Of a DNA stretch of 64,000 nt, positions 45,801-52,689 are shown in pieces. Every line of letters starts with the position of its first letter. The stretch's first letter is position 1. The notes below the pieces were generated by a model that ran no database searches, was not told the origin of the DNA, and saw nothing but the letters and a program-made list of their open reading frames with translations. The position numbers were made by a program, and so were the translations under genes. The DNA comes from Diphasiastrum complanatum (lineage: Eukaryota; Streptophyta; Lycopodiopsida; Lycopodiales; Lycopodiaceae): positions 31,446,936 to 31,510,935 of the forward strand of contig CM055095.1 of assembly GCA_029204225.1 (NCBI GenBank), given 5' to 3'.

Positions 45801-48800
45801 TGCAGCCGCAACAAACCTTGAAATCCACCAGATGGATGTCCAAATAGCTTTTCTCAACGGAACCATCTAAGAGGAAATCTATATGTCGCAGCCAGAGGGA
45901 TACGAACTCAAGGGCAATCAAAAACACCTTGTATGCAAAATTCACAAGGCTCTCTATGGGCTTAAACAATCACCTAGAGCCTGGTTCCAGAAGATCAACG
46001 CATTTTTTTATAGAGAATGATTTTATTCCAAACTCAACAGATTCGAATGTCTACCAAGTCTGTATTAGATTACTTCATCATCATCACTCTCTATGTAGAT
46101 GAAATGATCTGAATTTGATGAAGGACACTAAATGCATGCTGGCCTAGGAATACAAGATGATTGACATGGTTCCAGCCCACTATTGTCTCAGAATCCAAAT
46201 CCAGCAAGATCGACCCAGCCGACTGATTTTCATCAGTCATCAACGATATCTCAACAAGATGCTGAAAAAGTATGGTATGGCCAACTGTAAACCAAGTCAC
46301 TTTCAACTCTACCCTGGGCTAAAATAATCAAAGGAACAGTCTCCTCAAACTGAGGCAAAAAAGGAGGAAATGAAGCGCTACTTGTTTCAATCCATCATTG
46401 GCTCACTGATGTACATAACGGTTTAGATGCGACCAGACCTTGCATATTCGATCAGTACACTCAGCCAGTTCAACAATAGACTGTTATCAGAATCCCAGAA
46501 ACAAAAAGGAGCAGAATCGAAGCGAACCTTCAGATTCAAACTATGTCGAAGACAAAGCAAATGCTCCAAAGCAGCAGAAGACAGGGCAACAAGGAATTCA
46601 GCAGCTTATGTTAAAACTGATCTATGTTGTTCATCTAATTCAATTCGAGAAGTAGTACTTGATTCGGGAGCCACCTCACATTTTGTTTCCTCGAAACAAA
46701 TTTTGTCTGAGTACAAGAAGGCGAACTATTCAAGATTCATTGTACTTGGAGACGGTTCTAAACACGTGGTTGTGGAACTGGTGTATTATGGCTAGACACG
46801 AATCAGGGAGACAAGAAACTAGAGGAAGTTCTCTATGTCCCTACTCTTGATAAAGATCTTCTATTTGTTGCTAAGATAGTTGATACAGGCATGTCAGTAA
46901 CCTTCACAAAGAACTCTTATAAGATTCTGATAACCTGGTTGCTAAAGGCAACAAAGAAGGAAACTTATATCACTTGAACATTCGAACAAGAATCGAACAA
47001 ATCAATCAAACTCAGGAATCAACAGATGTACTGTGGCACAAGAGGCTATGTCACATGAACATGGAAGCCTTGTACCAAGCCAACAAAAGTCAGAATTCAC
47101 GGAGTCGAAATCAAAAGTAGAGATATTCGAACACCCGAGAATCCTGTCTTAAAGGCAAGATGACTAGAACACCTTTCAGTAAGGATGTTTATAAAGCAAC
47201 TAAGGTACTTGAAATTGTGCATTCAGATATTTGCGGACCATTCGGAGTATTGTCGTTGGGTGATGCAAAATACTTCATTACGTTTATTGATGACTTCAAC
47301 AAGTTCGTTGTAGTATACTTTATTCGTACTAAATCTGAAGCTTTCAAGAAATTTGTTGAGTATACGAATTGGGCTGAGAAGCAGACAGGCAATAAGCTGA
47401 AGCAAATTCGCACAGATCGTGGAAATGAATACATTTCCAACGAATTCAAAGCTTACTGTACTAATCGAGGTATTATGCACACGAAGACTGCATCTTACAC
47501 ACCTCAGCACAATGGAATAGCTGAACGAAGAAATCGTACAGTGATAGAAGCTGCAAGGTATATGATGGCTCATGCGAAAGCACCAAAACAGTTGTGGGCA
47601 GAAGCAGTGGCTACATCAAATTATCTTCGAAATCATATTCTGAAATCTCGAATACCGGATAAAACTCATCATGAGATATGGTGGAAATCGAAGCCAAATC
47701 TTGCACATGTTCGGACATTTGGATGCGCAGTGTATATGCACATACGAGATAAGCTGAGAAAGAAACTCGATGAAAAGACAGAACAAGGTTTTCTTGTAGG
47801 ATTCGAGTTACATTCGTCATATTATCGTGTCTATGTACCCAAAACTGGCAAGATAAAAGTTGTTCGAGATGTTAAATTTGATGAGACGAAATACATAGCA
47901 GACAGTGATCTAGTCGGCTATGAAATTCTCAAAAATTATTATGAGCTACCAACAACAACAGAAGAAAAACAAGCAAAAGATGAAAGAGAGTTACCATATT
48001 CAGAGGGAGGTCAAGATCGAGTGCCTGACAGACTCGAATCGCCAGCTCGAATTCCAGCAGAAAAGCTCGAATCAGAATCGAACTCGAAACCATCTGTGAG
48101 AAGATCCGATAGACAACGAAAACTACCAGAAAGATATGGTCAGGATGTTTTTAATACAGCCATCGAATTTTGTGGATTCTCTGACGAACCTCGAACATTC
48201 GAGGAAGCTGTAGATAAACCAGATACAGATCGCTGGATTCAGGCAATGGAGGACGAAATGTCATCCATGTACAAGAACAATGTATGGACACTTGCACCTA
48301 TACCTGATGGCAGAAAACCAGTCAAGTACAAGTGGATCTATAAGATCAAAACAGGTCCTGATAGAGAAAACATCAGATACAAGGCAAGGTTGGTTGCTAA
48401 AGGATTTTCACAGAAGTATGGGATCGACTACACTAATACTTTTTCACCAGTAGTCAAGCATACATCAATTCACTTGTTATTCATGATCTGAAAATCCATA
48501 TTGTGAATGAGAAAACTGCTTTCCTGCACGCAGAATTGGAAGAAGACTTATTCATGGACCAACCACTTGGTTTTGTAAGCCAAGAATATCCAGAATACGG
48601 ATGTCACATGAATAAAAGCATTTATGGTCTGAAACAAGCAGCAAGACAATGGTATAGAAAGAAGGACGAAGCACTACGTTCCATAGGCTTCAAACCTCTA
48701 TTTGCTGAATCAAATGTCTATATCAAGCATGTCCAAATGAAATAATCATTCTAGCTGTTTATGTTGATGACACGCTTATCTTCTCAAGAAGAGATAAGTT

Positions 48801-51800
48801 AATTTCAGATGTCAAAAGAGACATTTCTGAAATATTTGAGATTGATGACCTAGGAAAAGCTAAAATCTATCTAGGCTTGCAGATCGTGAGAGACTTTGAA
48901 GGTGGTAAGTTGTATCTTCACCAACAAAAGTACACTCAAAAGATCATTGAAAACTTCAACATGCTCAAATGCAAAGGTGTGCATACTCCATACCTGAATC
49001 AATACTGAGCAAGGCAGATTGTCTGCGGACTCTCGAGGAAGAGGAACGAATGGCCAAAACACCCTATCGTAGGCTGATTGGATCATTGTTATATCTAGCA
49101 GACAACACCAAACCTGATATAGCGTTTGCAGTATACAGGCTGAGCCAATATAATCGGAACCCAGGATCGTTACATTGGACGTTGGCAAAGAGAGTACTAC
49201 AATATCTCCAAGAAACGAAAGGCTATGGACTGTGTTATTCGAAGGAAGCTGGATTTCAAATCGAATCTTACAGTGACGCAAGCTGGGCATCCATGAAAGA
49301 TGATAGCAAAAGTATTTCAGGAGGTTGTACTCTAGCATCTGGCGCAGCCATACTCTGGATTAGCAAGAAGCAAACAGCAGTAGCTCAATCTTCCTGTGAA
49401 GCGGAATATGTAGCAACAGCCAAGATGGCAAACGAGCTGATCTGGATTAAACAGATATTGAAAGGATTTGATAAATCTAGTTCTGAACATTATGTCTTGT
49501 TAATTGATAACACTTCAGCAATCTATCTTACGAAATATCTTGTATTTCACTCGAAAACGAAGCACATAGCTATCGTATCATGTGATTCGGGACTTAGTCG
49601 AGAAGAAGATACTGAAGACAGCCTTCATACCCACAGAGGAAATGACAGTTGATATCTTTACAAAGCCACTAAGTAAAGCTTTGATTGCGAAGCAGCGAAG
49701 AAGATTGGGGTTAATCCAACTGCCACTTTGAGAGGGAGCTGTAGAACAACTGATCAGACATATCTTGATTCTACCAACAAAGTGCGCAGTTTACTTGACA
49801 AAGGATGAGAAAGAAACGAACGCGAACTCGAAACATTTCTATTCGTAACCAACTCGAAAAGATTCGCGAAGGATTCAAGAAATTTATCTTGCAGTCAGCT
49901 CGAAAGATTCGCGAAAGATTCGCGAAACAGTTTTTTGTAGAAGCTCGTGGCTTTCTTGTTGAAGCTCCGAAGATTTGCGAACAGAATCTTGTCGCGAAAT
50001 ATTTTGTTTCTTGTTCAAGCCTCAAATGTCGCGAAATTGTCGCAAACAATTCGCGAAATCTTTTGGACTGTTCTCCAAGCTCACCTGTCACGAAACTATC
50101 TCGAACAGTTCGCAAAATATTCTAGATTTCTTCTTCAAGCTCAAGAATTGTCATCTGTCGCGAACAATTCGCGAAGGACGAAAATGTCGCGAAGAGACAA
50201 GTGTCGCGAACATTTCACGAAACACGAAGCTGAGACGAAGAGATGGACTGTCGCGAATAATTCGCGAACAGAATTTATTCGAGCCTGGAAACAGAGCGTC
50301 TATTTGAATATCAACCGTCGTAAACAGTTAGATATCTACCGTTATAGCATTGAAAGGCCAAAAGACCTGTAAATAAAAGCCCAAAAGACCTGTCATGTAG
50401 CAATATGTAGACTTTTTCATCATGAAAAGCAAATAAGAAAAATGAACTCAAAGATAATTACAAGACCAAAAAGCTTGCCCAACAATTCTATGCTCCAGGT
50501 TCCATATGATTATGCAAAATATGTAACTTCCCGTAAAAGCAAAAAAGTGGAGAACTCTATAAAGCTAGAGTGCATACAAGCACATCACTACGACTTGAGG
50601 TGACATGATGTCAGAGATGATTAAAAGATTCATGAAACAATAAAAAACTTACTTGCAGCCTCTAAAAGCAGGTAAATGTTTTCTACTAACCTTCTGTGTC
50701 AGGTCAATTTCCTCTGAATCCTCAGCATTGGTATCAGTGCTGAGATCTTGAGAAAGAGGCCTTTTATGCCCAAACTTGCCTTGAAGACTTTCATCTCTTG
50801 TTGAAAGATTGAATAGATTTTCATGAGAAGCCAAGGTTGCAAATTGAAGGCCTCTATTTTCTATTGGACCTGTCCTGTAAGTACTTGGCAATGATGATTC
50901 GGATGTCAAAGCAGGAAACACTAGCTCTAAACCACTAGATGAAGGCTCGGGCAATGGAAATGATGACATGGTTGCAATGATCGGTTTTTCTCCAGCAGCC
51001 ACATGATAGTTGATCAGCCCCCACTGATCCAAAAATTCAAATACTTTCCTTATGCAGTTCACATCACCGATCAACATTTTTCGTACTTCCGTGAAAGTGA
51101 GAGGTTTTTGAGGATTGTCCCTGTACCGATTGATGATAAAATCTCTGTAATCTTTGTAAATCTTGGGAGTTTTTGAAGGTGACTTTCCCTCAAAAAACTC
51201 ACTTAATGCACGCCGTTCGGTTGTATGAATTTTATTCCATGCAAACCAACCTGAAATGGCACCATTCAAAATTACATAAGAAAGATGGAAAAACTACAGC
51301 TCTTGTCACAAACACAAGTCAGGGATAACACCACATGGAAATGGAGGTCACCTGCATAACTAGGAATACGATATAGCTCCCGAGTCAAGGGTTCCTGTTG
51401 CACTGAAGGCACAGGGACCTTTGGAGAACAGACTTCCATATTTAAGCCAGATGAGCAGGCAGGTGAATCTTCCGCAACTGTTCTGACCTGTTCAAGATCA
51501 GGATGCTTATGAGTACCTTGATCAGGTAACTCGCCATTGATGACAGCAGATGAAGTATCAACGAGAGCTTTTCCCTGGCTTTGTAGGCCCTCCGCATTCA
51601 TTCCAGAATCATTAATAACCGGCAACGCATCAATTTCCTGACCCGATCTATCTATTGACAGTTTCTGGTCATTTCCTTCAATCAAAAGTGTCGGCAAATT
51701 CCCACTGAGTGCTAGATCCACAGGCACGGAGGGCTTTTTTGTGAGAGTTTCCTCTTTACTGCCCTGTTCTTCCTTGGCATCCTGGTCACTTGAAACAGGA

Positions 51801-51973
51801 GATATCGATATTGAAGGAGGATGGGAATCCAAAAGACCACCTTTAGTCTCCTCGGCATTAGTCTGAACATCGCCAGTGTGATCGCCTTCAGCAGAAATCT
51901 TTCCCACCTTTGCAACAGCGAAGGCATCACCCTTCCGCTTTAGACGTATCTTCAAACCTGCTCCATAGCTCAT
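20035..51973 (-). CDS. SWI3: SWI3-type SWI/SNF chromatin-remodelling subunit (spliced, 6 exons)
   Basis: SWI3 proteins are core scaffold subunits of the nuclear SWI/SNF ATP-dependent chromatin remodeller. They bind DNA or nucleosomes through SWIRM and SANT domains and dimerise through a C-terminal zipper. My model joins exons 51973-51352, 51250-50691, 42528-42019, 41887-41712, 28052-27890 and 20223-20035, in frame, about 739 residues. Visible parts: a hydrophilic N-terminus; SWIRM at about 200-290 ('[15 protein letters not shown]', '[12 protein letters not shown]'); SANT at about 420-470 ('[14 protein letters not shown]', '[14 protein letters not shown]'); the '[10 protein letters not shown]' block at about 575; and '[16 protein letters not shown]' followed by a leucine-zipper helix to about 720. 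The C-terminus stops soon after the zipper, as in plant SWI3A/SWI3B, with no long glutamine-rich tail. The usual ZZ-like finger between SWIRM and SANT was not found. Introns of 8.2, 13.7 and 7.7 kb are full of retroelements. No stop breaks the frame, so the gene looks functional. Confidence 0.9.
20652..20706. repeat. GC-rich 17-bp inverted repeat (hairpin)
   Basis: Arms CACCGGCTGTGCCCTGC (20,652-20,668) and GCAGGGCACAGCCGGTG (20,690-20,706) are perfect reverse complements around a 21-base loop. The loop repeats part of the arm (AGGGCACAG). It stands out in AT-rich intron sequence. Its role is unknown; it would also be transcribed in the SWI3 pre-mRNA. Confidence 0.8.
22345..23191 (-). pseudogene. 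LINE ORF1-like relic (coiled coil plus RNA-binding region)
   Basis: An open frame starts at an ATG in good context (GCCATGG, near 23,191) with '[14 protein letters not shown]'. A proline/threonine-rich segment follows, then a coiled coil ('[19 protein letters not shown]') and a block with '[20 protein letters not shown]' that looks like an ORF1 RNA-binding fold. A stop at about 22,601 is followed in frame by '[20 protein letters not shown]', a pattern common in L1-type ORF1 ends, and the trace ends near 22,345. It has one stop and no ORF2 attached. It lies in intron 5 of SWI3 on the same strand as the gene. Confidence 0.65.
23513..23575. repeat. (GA)n microsatellite, about 31 units
   Basis: An uninterrupted GA tract. 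On the minus strand it follows an ATTAAAG signal and sequence similar to that at 41.23-41.31 kb, so it may belong to an LTR-like module repeated in this window. Confidence 0.95.
23718..25740 (-). pseudogene. LINE reverse transcriptase relic, 5'-truncated
   Basis: The minus strand encodes reverse transcriptase fingers ('[20 protein letters not shown]', '[20 protein letters not shown]', 25,294-25,665), the poorly preserved catalytic region (about 24,900-25,290, '[13 protein letters not shown]'-like, broken) and a C-terminal zf-RVT domain (23,718-24,443; '[20 protein letters not shown]' then RCP). Stops and frameshifts lie between. The endonuclease and ORF1 are missing upstream. It is of the L1/Jockey-like type and not the same family as the 14.8-18 kb element. 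No intact product is expected. Confidence 0.8.
25906..26200. repeat. tandem duplication with (GA)n heads, about 145-bp unit
   Basis: Two copies start with a GA run followed by GGCTCAATAYGAT (near 25,929 and 26,070). They share later words such as TTCAAATGG and GTTGCTATGG at equal spacing. The copies have diverged. Confidence 0.7.
26865..27430 (-). pseudogene. Ty3/gypsy integrase relic
   Basis: The minus strand keeps the order of a gypsy integrase. A 'LPIPS'-like segment near 27,265 is followed by a '[11 protein letters not shown]' word, then '[26 protein letters not shown]' in pieces at 26,990-27,150, equivalent to the HGLP..IVSDRD core of intact enzymes. It is heavily decayed with several frame changes. 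It lies in SWI3 intron 5 in sense orientation. The call rests on pattern similarity alone. Confidence 0.6.
27890..28052 (-). CDS. SWI3: SWI3 exon 5
   Basis: This exon of 163 nt encodes '[19 protein letters not shown]' and then the family signature '[20 protein letters not shown]'. I chose acceptor ATAG|T at 28,053/28,052 because it completes the split AG|T serine codon left by exon 4; another AG three to eight bases upstream would break the frame. The donor is CAG|GTCAGT. Confidence 0.85.
28499..28584. repeat. compound microsatellite (CT)n(AT)n
   Basis: About 30 CT units pass directly into about 13 AT units. It lies close to SWI3 exon 5, within intron 4. The serine/leucine-rich and tyrosine/isoleucine-rich open frames here are artefacts of the repeat. 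Confidence 0.95.
29178..30190 (-). pseudogene. copia gag fused in frame to reverse transcriptase by deletion
   Basis: A single minus-strand open frame of about 380 codons (30,397-29,255) carries gag capsid ('[20 protein letters not shown]', '[15 protein letters not shown]') and a lysine-rich gag tail. At about 29,725 it changes without a stop to reverse transcriptase ('[19 protein letters not shown]', the FVDD active site, then '[16 protein letters not shown]'). The zinc knuckle, protease, integrase and RT fingers are missing. Sequence continues out of frame to about 29,178 as far as the start of RNase H. The first ~70 codons of the long frame are leader repeat, not gag. It is in sense orientation within SWI3 intron 4. 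Confidence 0.8.
30190..31365 (-). repeat. degenerate minisatellite in copia leader, unit about 90-110 bp
   Basis: Between the gag relic and the primer-binding site the plus strand repeats a unit containing 'gcgccctcctgcaa', 'aaatttcagcctgcaa' and 'gtcaaaaagacacaaaa' variants. Copies start near 30,300, 30,378, 30,880, 30,955, 31,035 and 31,215. The unit is poorly conserved. It appears to be a repeated leader region of the minus-strand copia. No gene is seen. Confidence 0.6.
31377..31388 (-). promoter_or_regulatory. copia primer-binding site
   Basis: The minus strand reads TGGTATCAGAGC next to an LTR end ('CTATTTCCTACA' on the minus strand). The LTR from 31,389 rightwards is cut at about 31,490 where the plus-strand copia LTR fragment starts. 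Confidence 0.85.
31886..32990 (+). pseudogene. copia gag with stop and 331-bp insertion
   Basis: It begins with '[15 protein letters not shown]' and continues through '[20 protein letters not shown]' and '[20 protein letters not shown]'. A TAA near 32,281 stops the frame. Capsid sequence then resumes, is interrupted by the 331-bp insertion at 32,388-32,718, and continues as '[20 protein letters not shown]' to about 32,978. A zinc-knuckle remnant ('[13 protein letters not shown]') follows near 32,975-33,010. Confidence 0.8.
32388..32718. mobile_element. 331-bp insertion with 13-bp target-site duplication
   Basis: The 13-mer TGATGATCATCAA occurs at 32,375-32,387 and again at 32,719-32,731, exactly flanking this segment inside copia gag. 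The insert has a run of 14 C (32,496-32,509), A/T runs, and several copies of GAACCGGCG or GGTTCAAACCG. No terminal inverted repeats were seen. A duplication of this length fits target-primed (SINE/LINE-like) insertion. The family is not recognised. Confidence 0.7.
33120..33850 (+). pseudogene. copia protease remnant, GAG-pre-integrase and integrase start
   Basis: A protease-like 'LDSGATQHM' (near 33,140) is followed by '[14 protein letters not shown]', the GAG-pre-integrase motif '[11 protein letters not shown]' and the HHCC end '[14 protein letters not shown]'. The first strand of the integrase core ('[10 protein letters not shown]') follows. The rest of the core is deleted, and the frame continues with '[15 protein letters not shown]' to a stop at 33,848. 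It cannot give a working integrase. Confidence 0.8.
33851..35457 (+). pseudogene. copia reverse transcriptase and RNase H, RT half broken
   Basis: The RT start ('[20 protein letters not shown]', '[20 protein letters not shown]', 33,931-34,158) is followed by several stops and frame changes through the palm region, including '[10 protein letters not shown]' near 34,460 (the active-site equivalent). From 34,690 a clean 255-codon frame carries the connection and RNase H ('[11 protein letters not shown]', '[19 protein letters not shown]', '[13 protein letters not shown]', '[14 protein letters not shown]') to the natural stop at 35,457. Confidence 0.85.
35465..36332 (+). repeat. copia 3' LTR (868 bp)
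   Basis: It starts TGTTGGATTT after the polypurine tract and ends CCCCAGCA. Its last ~150 bases match the truncated 5' LTR at 31,498-31,674, with several differences and small indels, so the insertion is not recent. Confidence 0.8.
36333..36822 (+). other. unrecognised sequence with one 76-codon frame
   Basis: The plus-strand frame 36,434-36,664 includes '[20 protein letters not shown]' and is free of repeats. I do not recognise it and see no splice context that would make it a gene. It is antisense in SWI3 intron 4. Confidence 0.3.
36830..36889. repeat. (CT)n microsatellite after AATAAAG
   Basis: A CT-rich tract of about 60 bases directly follows AATAAAG at 36,823-36,829. A short CAG run lies further on at about 37,024-37,042. 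Confidence 0.9.
37914..38269 (-). repeat. LTR (3' copy of the young copia)
   Basis: Nearly identical to 40,556-40,917. In element orientation it starts TGCCTATTTTGCCCC. The inner junction at 38,269 lacks a clear polypurine tract because the internal deletion runs close to it. Confidence 0.85.
38234..38995 (-). pseudogene. copia integrase C-terminus and RT start, deleted at both ends
   Basis: Read leftwards: '[19 protein letters not shown]' and an acidic/serine-rich tail (integrase C-terminal region, 38,579-38,995), a stop at 38,581-38,579, then the RT start '[20 protein letters not shown]' and '[20 protein letters not shown]' (38,290-38,560). The RT sequence stops at the point where KARLVAKGF should follow and passes into unrelated sequence and the LTR. 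The upstream side joins protease to the integrase C-terminus at about 39,050 with the catalytic core missing. Confidence 0.85.
39040..40097 (-). pseudogene. copia gag and protease of the young element
   Basis: Gag starts upstream of 40,097 and runs to about 39,770 ('[20 protein letters not shown]', '[20 protein letters not shown]'). It continues in another frame at 39,817-39,326 ('[19 protein letters not shown]', '[20 protein letters not shown]') with a lysine-rich tail and a short cysteine cluster ('[13 protein letters not shown]'). The protease has '[20 protein letters not shown]' (near 39,250) and '[15 protein letters not shown]'. Two frame changes (near 39,800 and 39,420) suggest this copy was mobilised in trans if it was ever mobile. 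Confidence 0.8.
40098..40537 (-). other. leader of the young copia element
   Basis: Non-coding sequence between the gag start and the primer-binding site. It contains 'gcgccctcctacag', a word shared with the repeated leader at 30.2-31.4 kb, which suggests related families. Confidence 0.5.
40550..40917 (-). repeat. LTR (5' copy of the young copia)
   Basis: 368 bp, starting TGCCTATTTTGCCCC at 40,917 in element orientation and ending TTTGTCA before the primer-binding site. Confidence 0.85.
41712..41887 (-). CDS. SWI3: SWI3 exon 4
   Basis: This exon of 176 nt carries '[20 protein letters not shown]' and '[15 protein letters not shown]', the conserved block that follows the SANT domain in plant SWI3 proteins. 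Acceptor GGCCAG|G is at 41,888/41,887. The donor ACAG|GTGTTT leaves two bases of a serine codon completed by exon 5. Confidence 0.85.
42019..42528 (-). CDS. SWI3: SWI3 exon 3 (SANT domain)
   Basis: This exon of 510 nt holds the SANT domain ('[19 protein letters not shown]', '[20 protein letters not shown]'), an acidic/serine-rich region and 'ASNPLISQ'. Acceptor TTTTAG|CTGCTATAC (42,529/42,528) starts it in phase 0, matching donor GAAG|GTTAGT of exon 2. Its donor CAG|GTAGGG (42,019/42,018) opens a 131-bp intron. Confidence 0.85.
43296..44265 (+). repeat. copia 5' LTR (970 bp) rich in TCGCGA dyads
   Basis: It starts TGTAGAACA and ends TTCCTACA. Its first 520 bases contain about 16 TCGCGA hexamers, several paired as TCGCGAA-3 nt-TTCGCGA (43,585, 43,694, 43,740, 43,787). 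TATA-like ATATAAATACATG lies at about 43,940. Confidence 0.88.
44381..45200 (+). pseudogene. copia gag with zinc knuckle
   Basis: An open frame of 238 codons starts at an ATG 100 bases after the primer site. It has capsid motifs ('[20 protein letters not shown]', '[14 protein letters not shown]', '[16 protein letters not shown]') and a lysine/serine-rich tail. After a TAA at 45,097 come the zinc knuckle '[13 protein letters not shown]' (a stop replaces its last cysteine) and a second one starting 'CIHCH', which is split by the foreign fragment beginning near 45,205. Confidence 0.85.
45205..46485 (+). mobile_element. foreign copia pol fragment (integrase-RT) without LTRs
   Basis: The segment opens in the integrase core ('[20 protein letters not shown]', '[19 protein letters not shown]'), runs through the RT start (CKW-like region near 45,640; 'KARLVAKGF'-like near 45,700; '[13 protein letters not shown]'-like near 45,830; a YVDE variant of the YVDD site near 46,095) and ends in the connection region ('[10 protein letters not shown]'). 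It has many stops. It splits the host element's second zinc knuckle: host sequence stops after 'CIHCH' and resumes as '[13 protein letters not shown]'. It has no LTR or primer site. Confidence 0.75.
46486..46960 (+). pseudogene. copia gag tail and protease
   Basis: After the foreign fragment the host frame resumes with a lysine-rich gag tail. Then comes '[19 protein letters not shown]' (near 46,655), the aspartic protease active site (DSGA), and '[11 protein letters not shown]'. A TAG at 46,793 breaks the frame; '[19 protein letters not shown]' follows in another frame. The family's protease cuts the Gag-Pol precursor. Confidence 0.8.
47040..48491 (+). pseudogene. copia integrase and start of reverse transcriptase
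   Basis: A short broken pre-integrase region (47,030-47,155) leads into a clean 443-codon frame (47,160-48,491). It holds the integrase core ('[13 protein letters not shown]', '[16 protein letters not shown]', '[14 protein letters not shown]', '[20 protein letters not shown]', giving a D, D, E triad), the C-terminal region ('[19 protein letters not shown]') and the RT start ('[20 protein letters not shown]', '[20 protein letters not shown]'). It ends at a TGA at 48,489-48,491. The length without a stop is unusual beside the decay elsewhere in the element. Confidence 0.88.
48492..49690 (+). pseudogene. copia reverse transcriptase and RNase H
   Basis: Broken frames carry the palm ('[20 protein letters not shown]', '[15 protein letters not shown]'), '[17 protein letters not shown]' near 48,760 (YVDD active site), '[20 protein letters not shown]' and, after a stop near 49,008, a 227-codon frame (48,969-49,652) with the RNase H region ('[20 protein letters not shown]', '[19 protein letters not shown]', '[12 protein letters not shown]', 'HSKTKHIAI'). 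The last codons ('[20 protein letters not shown]') are in another frame. Confidence 0.85.
49740..50406 (+). repeat. copia 3' LTR, 3'-truncated
   Basis: It matches the 5' LTR from its first base through TCTGTAGCAATAT-like sequence and then diverges at about 50,406, so about 300 bases of R/U5 are missing. It keeps most of the TCGCGA dyads but several have mutated (for example TCACGAA, TCGCAAA). Confidence 0.85.
50691..51250 (-). CDS. SWI3: SWI3 exon 2 (SWIRM domain)
   Basis: The exon completes the split glycine of 'SYAG|WFAW' and encodes most of the SWIRM domain ('[20 protein letters not shown]', '[20 protein letters not shown]', '[12 protein letters not shown]') and a long serine-rich linker. 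I end it at donor GAAG|GTTAGT (50,691/50,690) because this joins exon 3 in frame. A stronger-looking donor CTGCAA|GTAAGT lies 38 bases downstream (50,653/50,652). Using that one would need an extra exon, possibly the ZZ-like finger, as the extension reads 'HLPAFRGCK'. Confidence 0.82.
51352..51973 (-). CDS. SWI3: SWI3 exon 1 (N-terminal region)
   Basis: The ATG at 51,973 begins '[18 protein letters not shown]'. The exon gives a hydrophilic, acidic/serine-rich N-terminus of about 200 residues and ends '[11 protein letters not shown]', the start of SWIRM. Donor GCAG|GTGACC at 51,352/51,351 opens a 101-bp intron. An in-frame upstream ATG was not seen, and an acceptor-like TTCTAG lies only two bases before the ATG. 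Confidence 0.88.
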
Positions 51974-52660
51974 AGCTAGAAATTATCATTACTAGGGTTG
52001 CAAAGAAAAAATGACAAAAACCAGCTAACAGGGGCAATACCCGACTTAAAATTAAAAACAAATATCTGAAACCAAAAACATCTCCCCTACTGAGAACAAG
52101 CTCAAAATGCGATCGAGCTTTTCTTAGTTTCATCTGCTAACTTTCAAAACAAGAAACCTATCCATACCAAGAAACTGACATAACCCTAACTTCAAAGTTG
52201 CCAGGGATTAGAGAGAATGTCTAAAGCCTAAATGGACACAATAGCTCCACGAGAATCATTCCTGTTACTGTCAGCTGAATATACGCAACTGAATGATGCA
52301 CAAAAAGGGAATGCTTCATACGGAAGAAAAAGCAAAGCACATCAAAAATAATCAACGACAACATGAGGGTTTTCACACATAAATGAAACAAAAACACATC
52401 AAATTAAACAGAAAATTGAGCTTATGCAGAATTAGGTGAAGATTTATGGATCAGAAACATGAGCGAGGGTGCCGCACCTTTGGTTGGGGTCATCGCGAAG
52501 TGCTTGCTTGCGCGGGCTGCTGCAGGTTGAGAGGATGGGATCGTAAGGTGAAGCTCAAGAGCGATGGAGGCAGGAGGCCGAAGCCTTTAGAGCTCCCTTC
52601 GCAAAGCCCAGAATTGCAGCAGCTTCAGAAACTTATTAAGAAGACTTGAACGCCATGGCC
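51974..52660 (-). promoter_or_regulatory. SWI3 5' UTR with probable intron
   Basis: The minus strand from about 52,645 gives a leader rich in CTTC/CTGC words. A donor CCAAAG|GTGCGG (52,478/52,477) and acceptor TTTCTAG just before the ATG (51,976) would remove about 500 bases that otherwise contain several upstream ATGs. A six-codon upstream frame (ATG at 52,656-52,654) is near the probable start site. All of this is inference from sequence signals. Confidence 0.5.
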
Positions 52661-52668
52661 CCTCCTCT

Positions 52669-52684
52669 ATTATTATATTTTTTC
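52669..52684 (-). promoter_or_regulatory. TATA-like element of SWI3 promoter
   Basis: The minus strand reads AAAAAATATAATAAT. It lies about 30 bases upstream of a GC-rich leader and about 700 bases upstream of the SWI3 ATG. Confidence 0.4.
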
Positions 52685-52689
52685 GCTCT

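Larger units (their letters stand above)
43296..50406 (+). mobile_element. near-full-length Ty1/copia element in SWI3 intron 2
   Basis: Structure: 5' LTR 43,296-44,265; primer-binding site TGGTATCAGAGC (44,267-44,278); gag 44,381-45,200; an embedded foreign copia fragment (about 45,205-46,485); rest of zinc knuckle and protease to about 46,960; integrase and RT 47,040-48,960; RNase H to 49,690; polypurine tract AGAGGGAGC; 3' LTR 49,740-50,406, cut before its R/U5 end. LTR copies differ at many positions, so the insertion is old compared with the 37.9-40.9 kb element. Stops and frameshifts inactivate it. It is antisense to SWI3. Confidence 0.88.
42529..50690 (-). other. SWI3 intron 2 (8.2 kb) containing a copia element
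   Basis: The intron holds a 7.1-kb plus-strand copia element (43,296-50,406). The flanks 42,529-43,295 and 50,407-50,690 show no recognisable coding sequence. I looked there for a ZZ-finger exon and found none. Confidence 0.75.
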
